Assembly (NCBI GenBank): GCA_050251735.1
Contig: JBFWMF010000014.1
Location: forward strand, 26,778 to 90,777
Source of the DNA: Desulfitobacterium sp050251735
Lineage (GTDB): Bacteria > Bacillota > Desulfitobacteriia > Desulfitobacteriales > Desulfitobacteriaceae
Direction: 5' to 3'
DNA: 64,000 nt
The translations under genes and the position numbers were made by a program. The notes under the pieces were generated by a model, which was not told the DNA's origin, searched no databases, and saw only the letters and a program-made list of their open reading frames with translations. Numbering within the stretch: position 1 is the stretch's first letter; each line of letters opens with the position of its first letter. This document shows positions 16,375-25,286 of the stretch, one piece after another.

Positions 16375-16947
16375 ATGGAAGAATTAAGCTTATATGAGCG
16401 TTTTCAGACAAAGCTTCAAGCCGTGTCTGGCGAGTGTTATCGAACCCAAACGCTAGCGGAGGCGGAAGCTCTTATTGCTAAAATACTTAAGGATAAGGGA
16501 ATTGGGACTGTAGCGATGGTTAAGTCACCGATGGCCGATGCTATGAATTTGGATAAAAATCTAACTGACCAGGGTATAACTGTATATACTGATCGCTATC
16601 AAGAAGTGACTCCGACAGTAGGAGCCGGAATTACGGAAATGAAATGGGCTATTGCTGAATTGGGGACTTTAATCCAATATGCTGAGGATGTGAATGAGCG
16701 GCTTTGCTCATCATTTACACCGTTACATATCGCTCTTGTTCAAACGTCAACACTGTTGCCGGATATCATGACGGCGTTAGCGACAATTCATAAGGAGCCT
16801 AGAATTCCAGGCTATGTTGGTTTTATCACCGGTCCGAGCCGCACATCAGACATCGAACGCGTTTTAACGATTGGTGTTCATGGTCCGGAACAACTTGTGG
16901 CAATATTTGTAGATGAACAAGCAGGGGAGGGTGCAGTCAATGGCTGA
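16375..16947 (+). CDS. lutC: LutC-like LUD-domain protein
   Basis: A 190-residue single LUD-domain (formerly DUF162) protein of the LutC type. LutC is one of three proteins of the LutABC iron-sulfur L-lactate dehydrogenase system in Firmicutes. Typical features are a central VTPTVGAGITEMKWAIAELGTL and a C-terminal FITGPSRTSDIERVLTIGVHGPE, the conserved LUD end. ATG 16375 follows AAGGGGTG; the long TTG-started form at 16294 would run through the promoter/operator region and is rejected. The stop overlaps the start of the next gene by 8 bp, indicating translational coupling. Confidence 0.85.
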   Translation: MEELSLYERFQTKLQAVSGECYRTQTLAEAEALIAKILKDKGIGTVAMVKSPMADAMNLDKNLTDQGITVYTDRYQEVTPTVGAGITEMKWAIAELGTLIQYAEDVNERLCSSFTPLHIALVQTSTLLPDIMTALATIHKEPRIPGYVGFITGPSRTSDIERVLTIGVHGPEQLVAIFVDEQAGEGAVNG

Positions 16948-19093
16948 TGCGAATTTTAAAAAGAAAGTTGAAGATGCCTTGGAGAATCCCATTCTCCGTG
17001 GAGCATTAGGTCGTTTTGGTGATGTTTATGGTAAGAATCGCGAGCAAGCCTACCAAGGCTATGATTTTGAGAAACTTCGTGAAAAAGTGATTGAGGTAAA
17101 ATCCTATGCTGCTGAGCATCTGGATGAGATGATAGATCAATTTGAGAAGGCAGCAACGGCAAGAGGTGCGAAAGTTTTCCATGCTGAAACCGGAGATGAT
17201 GCCAAAAAATATATCATCGAACTAGCGAAACAGCAGCAGGTTAAAAACATTGTTAAGTCTAAGTCCATGGCCTCGGAAGAGATTCATCTAAATGATGCCT
17301 TGATCAGTGAAGGTTTTGACGTTCAAGAAACAGACTTGGGTGAATGGATTATTCAATTAGCAGGACAGAAACCTTCCCATATGGTGATGCCTGCCATCCA
17401 TATGACTAAAGAGCAAGTGGCTGATACATTTAATGATAACCTTAGCTATCATAATGATCCTGATATCACCAAGCTAGTCAAGACAGCTCGGGCCGAAATG
17501 CGCAAGAAATTCATGGAAGCTGATATGGGGATTTCCGGATCTAATATCGCTGTTGCTGAGACGGGAACTCTCATGATGGTGACTAATGAGGGAAATGCAC
17601 GTTTAACCTCGACTATGCCACGGGTTCATGTTTTCCTAGTGGGGCTTGAGAAATTTGTTCCTAAATTCGAAGATGCCGGCTATATTTTACAGACTTTACC
17701 CCGTAATGGCACAGCTCAACAGCTGACCAGCTACGTCACTATGATTACAGGCCCTAATCCAACCTATTATTCGGACGGGTCCGTTCAAGACAAGGAATTC
17801 CATATCATCTTGATGGATAATGGACGTCGCAAAATGTATGCCGATGAACAGTTTAAGCAGACCTTCCAATGCATTCGCTGCGCGGCTTGTTTAAATGTGT
17901 GCCCGGCTTTCCAACTTGTTGGTGGACATGTTTACGGCCATATTTATACCGGTGGCATAGGTACTATTTTGACTGCATTCCTTAACTCTGAAAAGGATGC
18001 CGAAAATCCTCAGAATCTCTGCCTCCAATGCGGTAAATGTACTGAAGTGTGTGCCGGTAAGCTGGATATTCCCGGTATGATACTAGAGATTCGGAATCGG
18101 ATCGGTGATCAAAAGGGCTTGGCTGTTATGCCGAAGTTTATTTTGGATGTAGTATCTAACCGTCGATTATTCCATTCCCTTCTGCGAGTTGCTTCAAAAG
18201 CCCAATTGCCCATTTCTAAGGGTCAGCCGATGATTCGCCACTTACCCTTCTTCTTATCGGGCTTGACCGATAAGCGCAGCTTGCCTACTGTCGCTGATGT
18301 ACCTTTTCGAGATGTAATTAAGAAAATTGATCAAGATATTAAGAACCCCCAAGGTACCATCGCTTTCTTCGGCGGTTGTCTTATCGACTTTGTCTATCCG
18401 AAAATCGGTGAAGGGGTAGTTAAGGTATTGAATGAAAAAGGGTATAAAGTCATTTTCCCTGAAGGACAATCTTGCTGTGGGGCACCCGCAACCTATATGG
18501 GTGATCGCAAGAATGCTCGGAAATTGGCTGTCATGAATATTGAAGCGATGAATGCTGAAAGTGTAGATTATGTGGTATCAGCGTGCCCGACCTGTACTCA
18601 TGCCCTTATAGATAGCTTTAAAGAGCTGCTTGCTGATGATCCAGTCATGCTTAAGCGCGCTGAAGAGCTCAGTAAGAAATCTATGGACTTCTCAAAGCTT
18701 CTGACGGTCTTAGGCGGTCTGGAAGAGGATGGAGACGGTGTTCCTTTGAAAGTCACCTATCATGACTCCTGTCACTTAAGACGGAAGATGAATGTTATTC
18801 AAGAACCACGCAATATCCTCGCTAATATAAAAGGCGTCGAAGTTGTGGAGATGAATGAGTCAGATCGTTGTTGTGGCTTTGCAGGATCATATTCCATTAA
18901 ATTCCCTGAAATGTCCGGGCCCATTTTAGAGAGAAAGCTTCGCAATATTGATGCCACAGGGGCAGAAGTTGTAGCTGTAGATTGCCCGGGATGTCTCATG
19001 CAAATTTCCGGTGGATTAGATCAAACCGATCTGAATGTGAAGGTAATGCATACGGCGCAATTGCTATTGGAAAAGCGTCAAAACAAAAAATAA
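16940..19093 (+). CDS. LutB-LutA fusion: LUD, 4Fe-4S and CCG domains
   Basis: A 717-residue fusion. An N-terminal LUD domain (about 60-300) is followed by a double-cluster ferredoxin module with CIRCAACLNVC near 310 and CLQCGKCTEVC near 360, together resembling LutB. The C-terminal half carries two CCG modules: FFGGCLIDF...CCGAPATYMG near 475-515 and YHDSCHLRR...CCGFAGSYS near 605-650, the LutA/GlpC/heterodisulfide-reductase-D type. With LutC upstream this would be a complete LutABC L-lactate dehydrogenase in two polypeptides, though glycolate or another 2-hydroxy acid is possible. ATG 16940 follows GGGGAGGG and overlaps lutC. The final CPGC motif near 675 is also present. Confidence 0.85.
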   Translation: MADANFKKKVEDALENPILRGALGRFGDVYGKNREQAYQGYDFEKLREKVIEVKSYAAEHLDEMIDQFEKAATARGAKVFHAETGDDAKKYIIELAKQQQVKNIVKSKSMASEEIHLNDALISEGFDVQETDLGEWIIQLAGQKPSHMVMPAIHMTKEQVADTFNDNLSYHNDPDITKLVKTARAEMRKKFMEADMGISGSNIAVAETGTLMMVTNEGNARLTSTMPRVHVFLVGLEKFVPKFEDAGYILQTLPRNGTAQQLTSYVTMITGPNPTYYSDGSVQDKEFHIILMDNGRRKMYADEQFKQTFQCIRCAACLNVCPAFQLVGGHVYGHIYTGGIGTILTAFLNSEKDAENPQNLCLQCGKCTEVCAGKLDIPGMILEIRNRIGDQKGLAVMPKFILDVVSNRRLFHSLLRVASKAQLPISKGQPMIRHLPFFLSGLTDKRSLPTVADVPFRDVIKKIDQDIKNPQGTIAFFGGCLIDFVYPKIGEGVVKVLNEKGYKVIFPEGQSCCGAPATYMGDRKNARKLAVMNIEAMNAESVDYVVSACPTCTHALIDSFKELLADDPVMLKRAEELSKKSMDFSKLLTVLGGLEEDGDGVPLKVTYHDSCHLRRKMNVIQEPRNILANIKGVEVVEMNESDRCCGFAGSYSIKFPEMSGPILERKLRNIDATGAEVVAVDCPGCLMQISGGLDQTDLNVKVMHTAQLLLEKRQNKK

Positions 19094-19121
19094 TCAAATT
19101 CTAAGTTGTCAATTTTATGAG

Positions 19122-19165
19122 AAGAAAAGCATTGCTTCAAGGCAGTGCTTTTCGATCATTTTACT
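19122..19165 (+). terminator. Intrinsic terminator after lut genes
   Basis: AAAAGCATTGC (19125-19135) pairs with GCAGTGCTTTT (19142-19152) with one G-U pair, followed by a moderately T-rich stretch. Confidence 0.65.
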
Positions 19166-19281
19166 AGAAATATTTCCTTGTATCTCTGTTTTTGTGGTAA
19201 AATATATATACAAATAATACGAGGGTGAATTTGTGCAAAGGCAACCGTTCCCTCATGACCTAAGGCGACCTAGGAGGAACT

Positions 19282-19977
19282 ATGATTAAAGCCATTCTTT
19301 TTGACTTAGACGGGACCTTGACTCTGATGAACCAAGAGGAATTCATGAAGAATTATGTGGGGCTTTTAGCTCCTCGTTTTAAGAGTCTTCTTTCCCCAGA
19401 GAAATTCGTTAAGCAGCTCAACCGTTCCACTGAGGTTATGATTAAACAACCCCAAGAGGGAAAGACTAACTTGCAAGTGTTCATTACCGATTTTACGAAA
19501 GGGACAGGTCTAACCTATAACGCTTTATGGCCCATATTCGAGGCTTTTTATGCAACTGATTTTCCGGCGTTAAGTTATTTAGTTAAGGTTAATCAGCATG
19601 GGAAGGAAGCTGTGACGAATGCTCTCGAGGGAGGATATAAGGTCGCTATTGCTGCTAATCCGGTGATGCCACTGATTGCCATCGAAGAGCGGATTCGTTG
19701 GGCAGGTTTAACTCCGCAGACGTTTCAGGTTATTCCTTCCATAGAGTCCTTTCATTTTTGTAAACCTCACATTGGATTCTATAGGGAGCTAGCTGAGAAT
19801 CTTGAGCTGGACCCAAGCGAATGCTTGATGGTAGGTAACCATCCTGTAGAGGATTTAGTAGCCCAAGAAATCGGCATGAAAACCTTCTATGTGGGGGATA
19901 CCATGGAAGGGATCCAAACAACTTACATGGGGGATATTGCTGAATTAGCACAGCGCATCATTGCGAGAAATCTTTAA
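19282..19977 (+). CDS. HAD-family hydrolase
   Basis: A 231-residue HAD-superfamily phosphatase-like protein. Motif I is LFDLDGTLT at residues 6-14, with the nucleophile Asp and acid/base Asp. Motif II is probably AIAANPV near 120, motif III the Lys in CKPHIGFY near 160, and motif IV GNHPVEDLVAQEIGMKTF near 183, where one expected Asp of the usual GD is replaced (GN followed by ED). The substrate cannot be inferred. ATG 19282 follows TAGGAGGAAC. It stands alone between the lut terminator and a small membrane protein gene. Confidence 0.82.
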   Translation: MIKAILFDLDGTLTLMNQEEFMKNYVGLLAPRFKSLLSPEKFVKQLNRSTEVMIKQPQEGKTNLQVFITDFTKGTGLTYNALWPIFEAFYATDFPALSYLVKVNQHGKEAVTNALEGGYKVAIAANPVMPLIAIEERIRWAGLTPQTFQVIPSIESFHFCKPHIGFYRELAENLELDPSECLMVGNHPVEDLVAQEIGMKTFYVGDTMEGIQTTYMGDIAELAQRIIARNL

Positions 19978-20025
19978 CCATGAAATTATACCTTCGAGTA
20001 TTTCATGAATGAGAGGGAATACATC

Positions 20026-20478
20026 ATGGGAGTTTTTGTGCAACAAGTATCCAGCAATAGCTGGAATCCTGTTGAATCACATAGTGTGCCGAGCCACTTG
20101 AGAGGATTACTTCAGGAGTTTTTATGTCGATATCGAGAACTGCAAAGTGCTAGATATCGGGAAGTGGCTTGGGTAATGGCGGTGATTTCCCTAGGTTTTT
20201 TTTGTCTAGGGAGTGTGATGTTTACTCCACTGGTCGAGCTCTCCTCCTTGTTAAGTATTCTCTTGCTTGTAGTTTTTTTTCTTGCTTTAAAGCAATATCT
20301 AAAGGTGCGCAGGCTAGCTGAGCATGTTTATATCAATGTCCATATTCTCTATCACCATCTCTTAGGTAAGCTAGAGGTAGGTTTTTGTGAGCACGAATCT
20401 CCTTGCCAGTGTACCGAGAATTTTCGCAAGTACATGTGGAATCGTTACGGGATTTCGTTTTATGGAAACTCTATCTAG
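20026..20478 (+). CDS. Small membrane protein, two TM segments
   Basis: A 150-residue protein of unknown family. Two closely spaced hydrophobic segments (about residues 48-66 and 72-90, AWVMAVISLGFFCLGSVMF and LLSILLLVVFFLALK) flank a short turn. Both termini are soluble; the C-terminal part holds Cys residues in FCEHESPCQCTENF. ATG 20026 follows GAGAGGGA with seven bases; ATG 20005 has no site. It follows the HAD gene by 48 bp and may share its transcript. Confidence 0.6.
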   Translation: MGVFVQQVSSNSWNPVESHSVPSHLRGLLQEFLCRYRELQSARYREVAWVMAVISLGFFCLGSVMFTPLVELSSLLSILLLVVFFLALKQYLKVRRLAEHVYINVHILYHHLLGKLEVGFCEHESPCQCTENFRKYMWNRYGISFYGNSI

Positions 20479-20577
20479 GCAAACAATATTTGAGATGATA
20501 AAATAGAAAATGGACATAATAAAAAAGCAATCCACTAAAGGTCTATGCCATGAATTAAATGAGAAGGGATGAATAAT

Positions 20578-20742
20578 ATGAAAAAGTATGTTTGCACTAT
20601 CTGTCAGTATGAATATGATCCAGCAATAGGGGATCCTGATTCCGGTGTTGCACCAGGCACTGCTTTCGAAGATATTCCTGAGGATTGGGTTTGCCCAACT
20701 TGCGGAGTAAGCAAGGACCAGTTTGAAGTCGTCGAAGAATAG
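20578..20742 (+). CDS. Rubredoxin
   Basis: A 54-residue rubredoxin. The two iron knuckles are YVCTICQYEYDP (Cys 6 and 9) and WVCPTCGVSKDQFE (Cys 39 and 42), with the conserved GDPDSGVAPGTAFEDIP between them. The protein carries single electrons on one Fe(Cys)4 site, typically in oxygen/peroxide defence or redox exchange in anaerobes. ATG 20578 follows AGAAGGGATG. No reductase or rubrerythrin gene is adjacent. A bidirectional terminator follows directly. Confidence 0.95.
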   Translation: MKKYVCTICQYEYDPAIGDPDSGVAPGTAFEDIPEDWVCPTCGVSKDQFEVVEE

Positions 20743-20747
20743 TACAT

Positions 20748-20790
20748 AAAAAAGATGAACTCATGTAAATTGAGTTCATCTTTTTTTTCT
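20748..20790. terminator. Bidirectional terminator
   Basis: AAAGATGAACTCA (20751-20763) and TGAGTTCATCTTT (20771-20783) form a 13-bp stem flanked by A-runs and T-runs, serving rubredoxin (+) and the convergent 118-residue gene (-). Confidence 0.85.
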
Positions 20791-21146
20791 TAACTTATGG
20801 TGTCTGAAGGTAGTTCATCAATAGATTCCGGCTCATATCCATCATTAGTTGCTGTCATGGTCATATTTGTATTCTGATCGGCTTGTGTGTCGATGCTGGG
20901 CATGGACATGGGATATCCGGGGACGGCAGTGTTTTGGAATCCATTGTTGACCCCAGAGTACATAGCCGGATTAGCTTGAGCCCCATTGTTTTGCCCCAAA
21001 TTGAGATGAATTTGCACCGGTACGGGTTCAGCTAGAAGAATATCCTTCTCCTTGTACCCCATGGCAACAAGCTCAAGGTACCTCTTCTGGGCTTCTCGCT
21101 CACTAAAAAGCTCTATTTCCTTTTTTAAACAAACCACATATTCCAA
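20790..21146 (-). CDS. Hypothetical protein with low-complexity tail, 118 residues
   Basis: The first 45 residues look folded (VVCLKKEIELFSEREAQKR, then YLELVAMGYKEKDILLAEP). The remainder is a Gln/Asn/Pro/Met-rich, probably disordered tail (GQNNGAQANPAMYSG). Unknown family. TTG 21146 is six bases after GAGGTG; GTG 21155 overlaps that site. It lies 50 bp downstream of the Ski2-like helicase gene on the same strand and is probably co-transcribed with it. Confidence 0.6.
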   Translation of the reverse strand: MEYVVCLKKEIELFSEREAQKRYLELVAMGYKEKDILLAEPVPVQIHLNLGQNNGAQANPAMYSGVNNGFQNTAVPGYPMSMPSIDTQADQNTNMTMTATNDGYEPESIDELPSDTIS

Positions 21147-21196
21147 GTTTATCACCTCAAGACAATTATGAGCATTTTTTGGAATAGTTATGCGTG

Positions 21197-23449
21197 CTAA
21201 AGTGCGAGAACTGCTGCTTCATCACGATCAAGTTTATCCATACAAACTTTTAAACGCTGGAGCAAGACCGGTTCTTTGATGGCATCGCGCATTTGGCGGA
21301 GTAGGTCAATGGTACGGCGAATCACGGAGATGATATCTCCTTCATCCAGATTAGATAGTCGCTGAACCTCCGGAAAAGAGAGGCCTTGACTCCATGAGTA
21401 GACAATGATCGAAACTCTTGGATCATAGCGCACTGAATCTGTGCCACAGACACTTTGAATATAACGGGATAGTTCTTGGATGGGTGTCCAGTCTAAGACG
21501 GGTAATCTTTGAAAATAGTCGTTTTTACGGGATTCAAAATCAATAGCTGAAAGCAAACCATTTAATTGGTCGTCGTTCAAGGTATCAAATACATCTGAAA
21601 AAATAAGCTCCGTTACTAATAATTCCTGGACGTAGATATGGCGCGCACATTCCCCGCGGGGGAGTAATTCATCATCGCGGATATATCCCAGTTGAATTAA
21701 TTGATTCTTTTTATACTGGAATTCATTGAAGAAATAGTCTTGACCGGGCAAAGTCTTGAGCTCTTTGCGGATATCAACCATGCTTTGCTGCAATTTTCGA
21801 CGCTGTTTATTTTCCTTCTCGCACATCTCTAACTTTGAGTTAGGGCATTTTTGCGGGGTCTGGGATAATAGCTTTTCCCAATTTTTAATTTTGCGGGCCA
21901 TTTCTCGGCCGTAGACTCGATTTTGGCGGCGTGGTCCTAAAGCGTGATAGGCCCGTTTAAGGCGGTCCAATTCTGTCTTTTTCGGGAGGTATCTGACGGG
22001 ACAGGTATAGCTGTCGGCATGTTTGCACACGTGTTCACCTTTGTTAGCAAACTGTTCCTCCAGTTGTGCTAATTCAGCAATCAGATGTCCGTGAATCTGG
22101 AGATTGCTGTGAGCGGCAAAGCTTTTCTGAAAGTAGATCTGGATTTGCTCAAGTGTGAGGGTGAGCTGAAGATTCAAGACCGTGTTATAGCTCAATTTAA
22201 ACTGACTGGTCAGTGGTTCTAGACGGTTAATATTGAAGCGGGGAGGGGGACTTTTTTCCATATAATTTAGATCGACAAGAGCAAAGGAATAGCCTCGCTC
22301 ATCTAATCCCCGACGGCCCGCCCGCCCGGACATTTGAAAAAATTCGTGATTAGCCAAGGAACGAAAGTTGCGACCGTCGAATTTGTTTAAGCTATCAAAG
22401 CAAACGGAACGAACCGGGTAATTGATGCCCACGCTGAAGGTTTCGGTACAATAAAGGACATGAATAAGGCGTTTAAGAAACAGCTCCTCAACCAGGACTT
22501 TTTGCGAGGGTATAAGCCCCGCGTGGTGAAAAGCAATTCCTTTGACCGCAAGCCGTCGCAGCAAGCGTGTGGAGGCTGACCATTCTTCTTCCGGGCCAAA
22601 ATGATTTAGAAAAGCATCCTCGACTTGTTTTCTTTCTTGAGGCTTTAAATAATTGGTTAAAGAGGCTAATTCCGATGCCTTATCGGCACATTGTTTGCGA
22701 CTGAAGACAAAGTAGAGAGCAGGTAGATATTGTTTTTGGATGACCTTAATCAAGTCAATATGACTGGTTGGGGCAAACAAACTACCTTCTTGAGGAGGGG
22801 CGGATGTAATTCTTTGGCGATAATATTTCCAGAGCTTGTCATAAGTGATCAAACCGGTATCCTTTGAAAAATAATAGTATTCTAAAGGAACAATGCGATG
22901 ATGTTCTTCGATCAAAGCGACATCCTCTTGACGAATGGTTCCGATCCACTCTACCAGCTGATGAGCATTGGCAATGGTAGCACTCAAGCCCAATATCTTC
23001 ATGTGAGGGGGAGCTAAAATAATAGACTCTTCCCAGACAGTACCTCGTTCCTCATCATTAAGCCAATGAATCTCATCGAAAATGATGTAGGACACGGATT
23101 CCAAGGTAGGGTCGTTGGTAATCACTTGATTTCGGAAAATCTCAGTTGTCATAATGAGTAAAGGAGCTTCTGAATTGAGCACCACATCCCCGGTAAGGAT
23201 ACCGACATTTTCAACGCCGAACAGGGTTTTATAATCCTTAAACTTCTGGTTGCTCAGTGCTTTAATGGGTGCGGTATAAATAATTCGTCGTGCATCGGCC
23301 ATGACTTTTTCGACTAAATAATCAGCGACGAGTGTTTTCCCGGTTCCGGTGGGAGCAGCGACAATTACAGATTTTCCGGCATCAATGGCATCTAAGGCTT
23401 CTTCTTGAAATGCATCTAAGGTTAAGCCGTGATATGTGCGTGCAGACAT
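21197..23449 (-). CDS. Ski2/Mtr4-like DExH helicase
   Basis: A 750-residue superfamily 2 helicase. Visible motifs in order: Q-like FQEEALDAI near 13, Walker A AAPTGTGKT near 30-38, Ia TAPIKALSNQKFKD, II FDEIHW near 124, III LSATI near 156, then IV-VI with CTETFSVGINYPVRS near 335 and QMSGRAGRRGLD near 372. The arrangement FHHAGLIPSQK...FSVGIN...SGRAGRRG is that of Ski2/Mtr4-type RNA helicases. A Cys-containing insert (CKHADSYTCPVRYLP, then CPNSKLEMCEKE) lies near 475-570. The 3'-5' RNA unwinding role is family knowledge; the bacterial partner is unknown. Confidence 0.87.
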   Translation of the reverse strand: MSARTYHGLTLDAFQEEALDAIDAGKSVIVAAPTGTGKTLVADYLVEKVMADARRIIYTAPIKALSNQKFKDYKTLFGVENVGILTGDVVLNSEAPLLIMTTEIFRNQVITNDPTLESVSYIIFDEIHWLNDEERGTVWEESIILAPPHMKILGLSATIANAHQLVEWIGTIRQEDVALIEEHHRIVPLEYYYFSKDTGLITYDKLWKYYRQRITSAPPQEGSLFAPTSHIDLIKVIQKQYLPALYFVFSRKQCADKASELASLTNYLKPQERKQVEDAFLNHFGPEEEWSASTRLLRRLAVKGIAFHHAGLIPSQKVLVEELFLKRLIHVLYCTETFSVGINYPVRSVCFDSLNKFDGRNFRSLANHEFFQMSGRAGRRGLDERGYSFALVDLNYMEKSPPPRFNINRLEPLTSQFKLSYNTVLNLQLTLTLEQIQIYFQKSFAAHSNLQIHGHLIAELAQLEEQFANKGEHVCKHADSYTCPVRYLPKKTELDRLKRAYHALGPRRQNRVYGREMARKIKNWEKLLSQTPQKCPNSKLEMCEKENKQRRKLQQSMVDIRKELKTLPGQDYFFNEFQYKKNQLIQLGYIRDDELLPRGECARHIYVQELLVTELIFSDVFDTLNDDQLNGLLSAIDFESRKNDYFQRLPVLDWTPIQELSRYIQSVCGTDSVRYDPRVSIIVYSWSQGLSFPEVQRLSNLDEGDIISVIRRTIDLLRQMRDAIKEPVLLQRLKVCMDKLDRDEAAVLAL

Positions 23450-23599
23450 TGAAAATCATCTCATTTCTTCCGGAGTTTTATCCATTTTAACAAACCCTTC
23501 TCCAAGGGTCAAATTATGGAAGGATCTATGAAAATTATGGCATGAGTAAGCCAAAAAGGCCATATGATGAAACAAGAACTGGCCAAGGGGGGAGTCTAA

Positions 23600-24469
23600 A
23601 TGTCATTGCGCCTAGAGGCCGAGGAAGCCATGGGGCTTCGCTTTCCGGAAAGAAATGGAGAAGCGATGATACGCTTTGATGAAACCATGGAGGTACCCCA
23701 GGGTGCGGAAACGCTCATGCGGGGACCTTATCGCAATCCAGAGGAAATCAAAACAGGGTTTAAAATCCTCCATCAGGAGACGGCTACTTTGCTAGAGATC
23801 ATTTTGCCTCGGCGGGCCCGTTTAAGAGAATGGCTGGAGGAGCTGCCCGAGCAACCAAAGGAAGCGGAATCCTTCCTCCGCGAAACGTCGCAAAAAATTC
23901 AGCAACAGGACCGCAAAGTGTCGCACATGGAAAATGAATTGATCTCCAAATTAGCGGAGTCAGGCATGGACGACCTGTTTCCTTTACCCTTATCCGTGTT
24001 TGTCCAGCTTTCATATTCTGAGCCCTGTGCTAAGATTTTTCTGCGTCCCTTAGGAAGGTTTGCCGAGATCTTAAAATTGAATCCAGAGATTGTGCGACAA
24101 GTCGTGCGGATTCATTTACTCTATTGCTTGTTGATTATCGGCGGCCAAGATTTAGACGGTCAATCCTTTCGTCGCGGAAATGAAGATTCGACTCTAATCG
24201 GTATTGCGTCCTTTTTTGCCCTAAAGCATATGAAGAAAGCCACTCCTGAGTACCAGCACTGTTATTCAGAATGGGTGAAGGCCTGGGGTGGAAAAAGTTA
24301 TCTTCGTTTGATACCCCAAGAAAGCAGCGTAGAAAAAGTAAGAGCCGCCATGGTGTTTTGGCGGCGTAATCCCGAATTGTCTTGGGAAGCTACTTGGAAC
24401 AATCTTCGTTCCTTAGATATGGAGAGTTCAACAGGCCCTCGCCCACTTGCCTCATGGCCAATCCGCTAG
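23600..24469 (+). CDS. Hypothetical protein, 289 residues
   Basis: An unrecognised soluble protein, divergent from the helicase gene (150 bp between starts). It has a charged helical middle (RETSQKIQQQDRKVSHMEN, residues about 93-111) and a hydrophobic helix VRIHLLYCLLIIGGQDLDG near 172-190 that looks buried, not membrane-spanning. ATG 23600 follows AAGGGGGGAG. Its 3' end overlaps the convergent Crp-family gene by 18 bp. Context gives no clear function. Confidence 0.65.
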   Translation: MSLRLEAEEAMGLRFPERNGEAMIRFDETMEVPQGAETLMRGPYRNPEEIKTGFKILHQETATLLEIILPRRARLREWLEELPEQPKEAESFLRETSQKIQQQDRKVSHMENELISKLAESGMDDLFPLPLSVFVQLSYSEPCAKIFLRPLGRFAEILKLNPEIVRQVVRIHLLYCLLIIGGQDLDGQSFRRGNEDSTLIGIASFFALKHMKKATPEYQHCYSEWVKAWGGKSYLRLIPQESSVEKVRAAMVFWRRNPELSWEATWNNLRSLDMESSTGPRPLASWPIR

Positions 24470-25126
24470 TTCATGAGGGAGCAGAATTTCCATGCGATCC
24501 TCGTTTTGGCGGATTATCGCGGATTTCTTCCATTGATTGAGGGTGCGATTAACCAATTCCCTTGAAGTGCCAATCATACTGGCTAAGTCCTTGTTGGTCA
24601 GTGTTGCATCATAATATATGGGTTGTCCTTGGGAAGTAGCTGGCTTAGCTAGGCGAAGTAAGAGGGTGGCCAAAATTCCTGCCGTAGAACGGCTAGTCAA
24701 AACTCGAATGAACTCTTGATTCATACGCAAACGCATATTGAGCTTACGAATGAGTGCAACTGCTAAATGAGGATGACTCTCTAATATTTCAACCATCCCT
24801 TCATTGGATAACACAAGAAGAGTGCTATCCATCAGTACTTCTGCGGTAGCCGGATAGGAACCGGGTTCAACCAAGAGTATTTCGGCGAGGCTGTCACTGG
24901 GACCGCACCAATCGAGTATTTGTTCATCACCATTAGGCAAAGCTTTACTGAGCTTCACTTGACCTTCAAGGATAAAATAAACCTGGGAGCCGATTTCTCC
25001 TTCAATAAAGAGAATTTGCCCCTTTCGATATTTCCGGGTTTTGAAAAGAGGCAAAACGGGTGTTAAATCTTGATCAGGTAGGGATGAGAATAAACTAAAA
25101 CGTTTTAGTAGTTCTGGATCGAGCAA
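24452..25126 (-). CDS. Crp/Fnr-family transcriptional regulator
   Basis: A 224-residue regulator with an N-terminal cyclic-nucleotide-binding-like beta barrel (about 15-125; GQILFIEGEIGSQVYFILEG) and a C-terminal winged helix-turn-helix with TLTNKDLASMIGTSRELVNRTLNQW (split here: DLASMIGTSRELVNRTL) near 172-195. No N-terminal cysteine cluster as in FNR is present. Desulfitobacterium-type genomes have many CprK paralogues of this family, but the ligand here is unknown. Start TTG at 25126 behind GAGGT. Convergent with the 289-residue gene. Confidence 0.85.
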   Translation of the reverse strand: MLDPELLKRFSLFSSLPDQDLTPVLPLFKTRKYRKGQILFIEGEIGSQVYFILEGQVKLSKALPNGDEQILDWCGPSDSLAEILLVEPGSYPATAEVLMDSTLLVLSNEGMVEILESHPHLAVALIRKLNMRLRMNQEFIRVLTSRSTAGILATLLLRLAKPATSQGQPIYYDATLTNKDLASMIGTSRELVNRTLNQWKKSAIIRQNEDRMEILLPHELADWP

Positions 25127-25286
25127 AATAATACCTCACTTTACACGAGCTAAAAGATGGTTTCTCACAACAAGATATGAATAGGAATATTATTAGTAGA
25201 GACTTATTTTCTTGCTGTTAAGGCAACTATAGAAATCCAGGGCAAGAGAGCAGAAATCGAGGACTGAGAGATTAAAGGAGAGTAAG

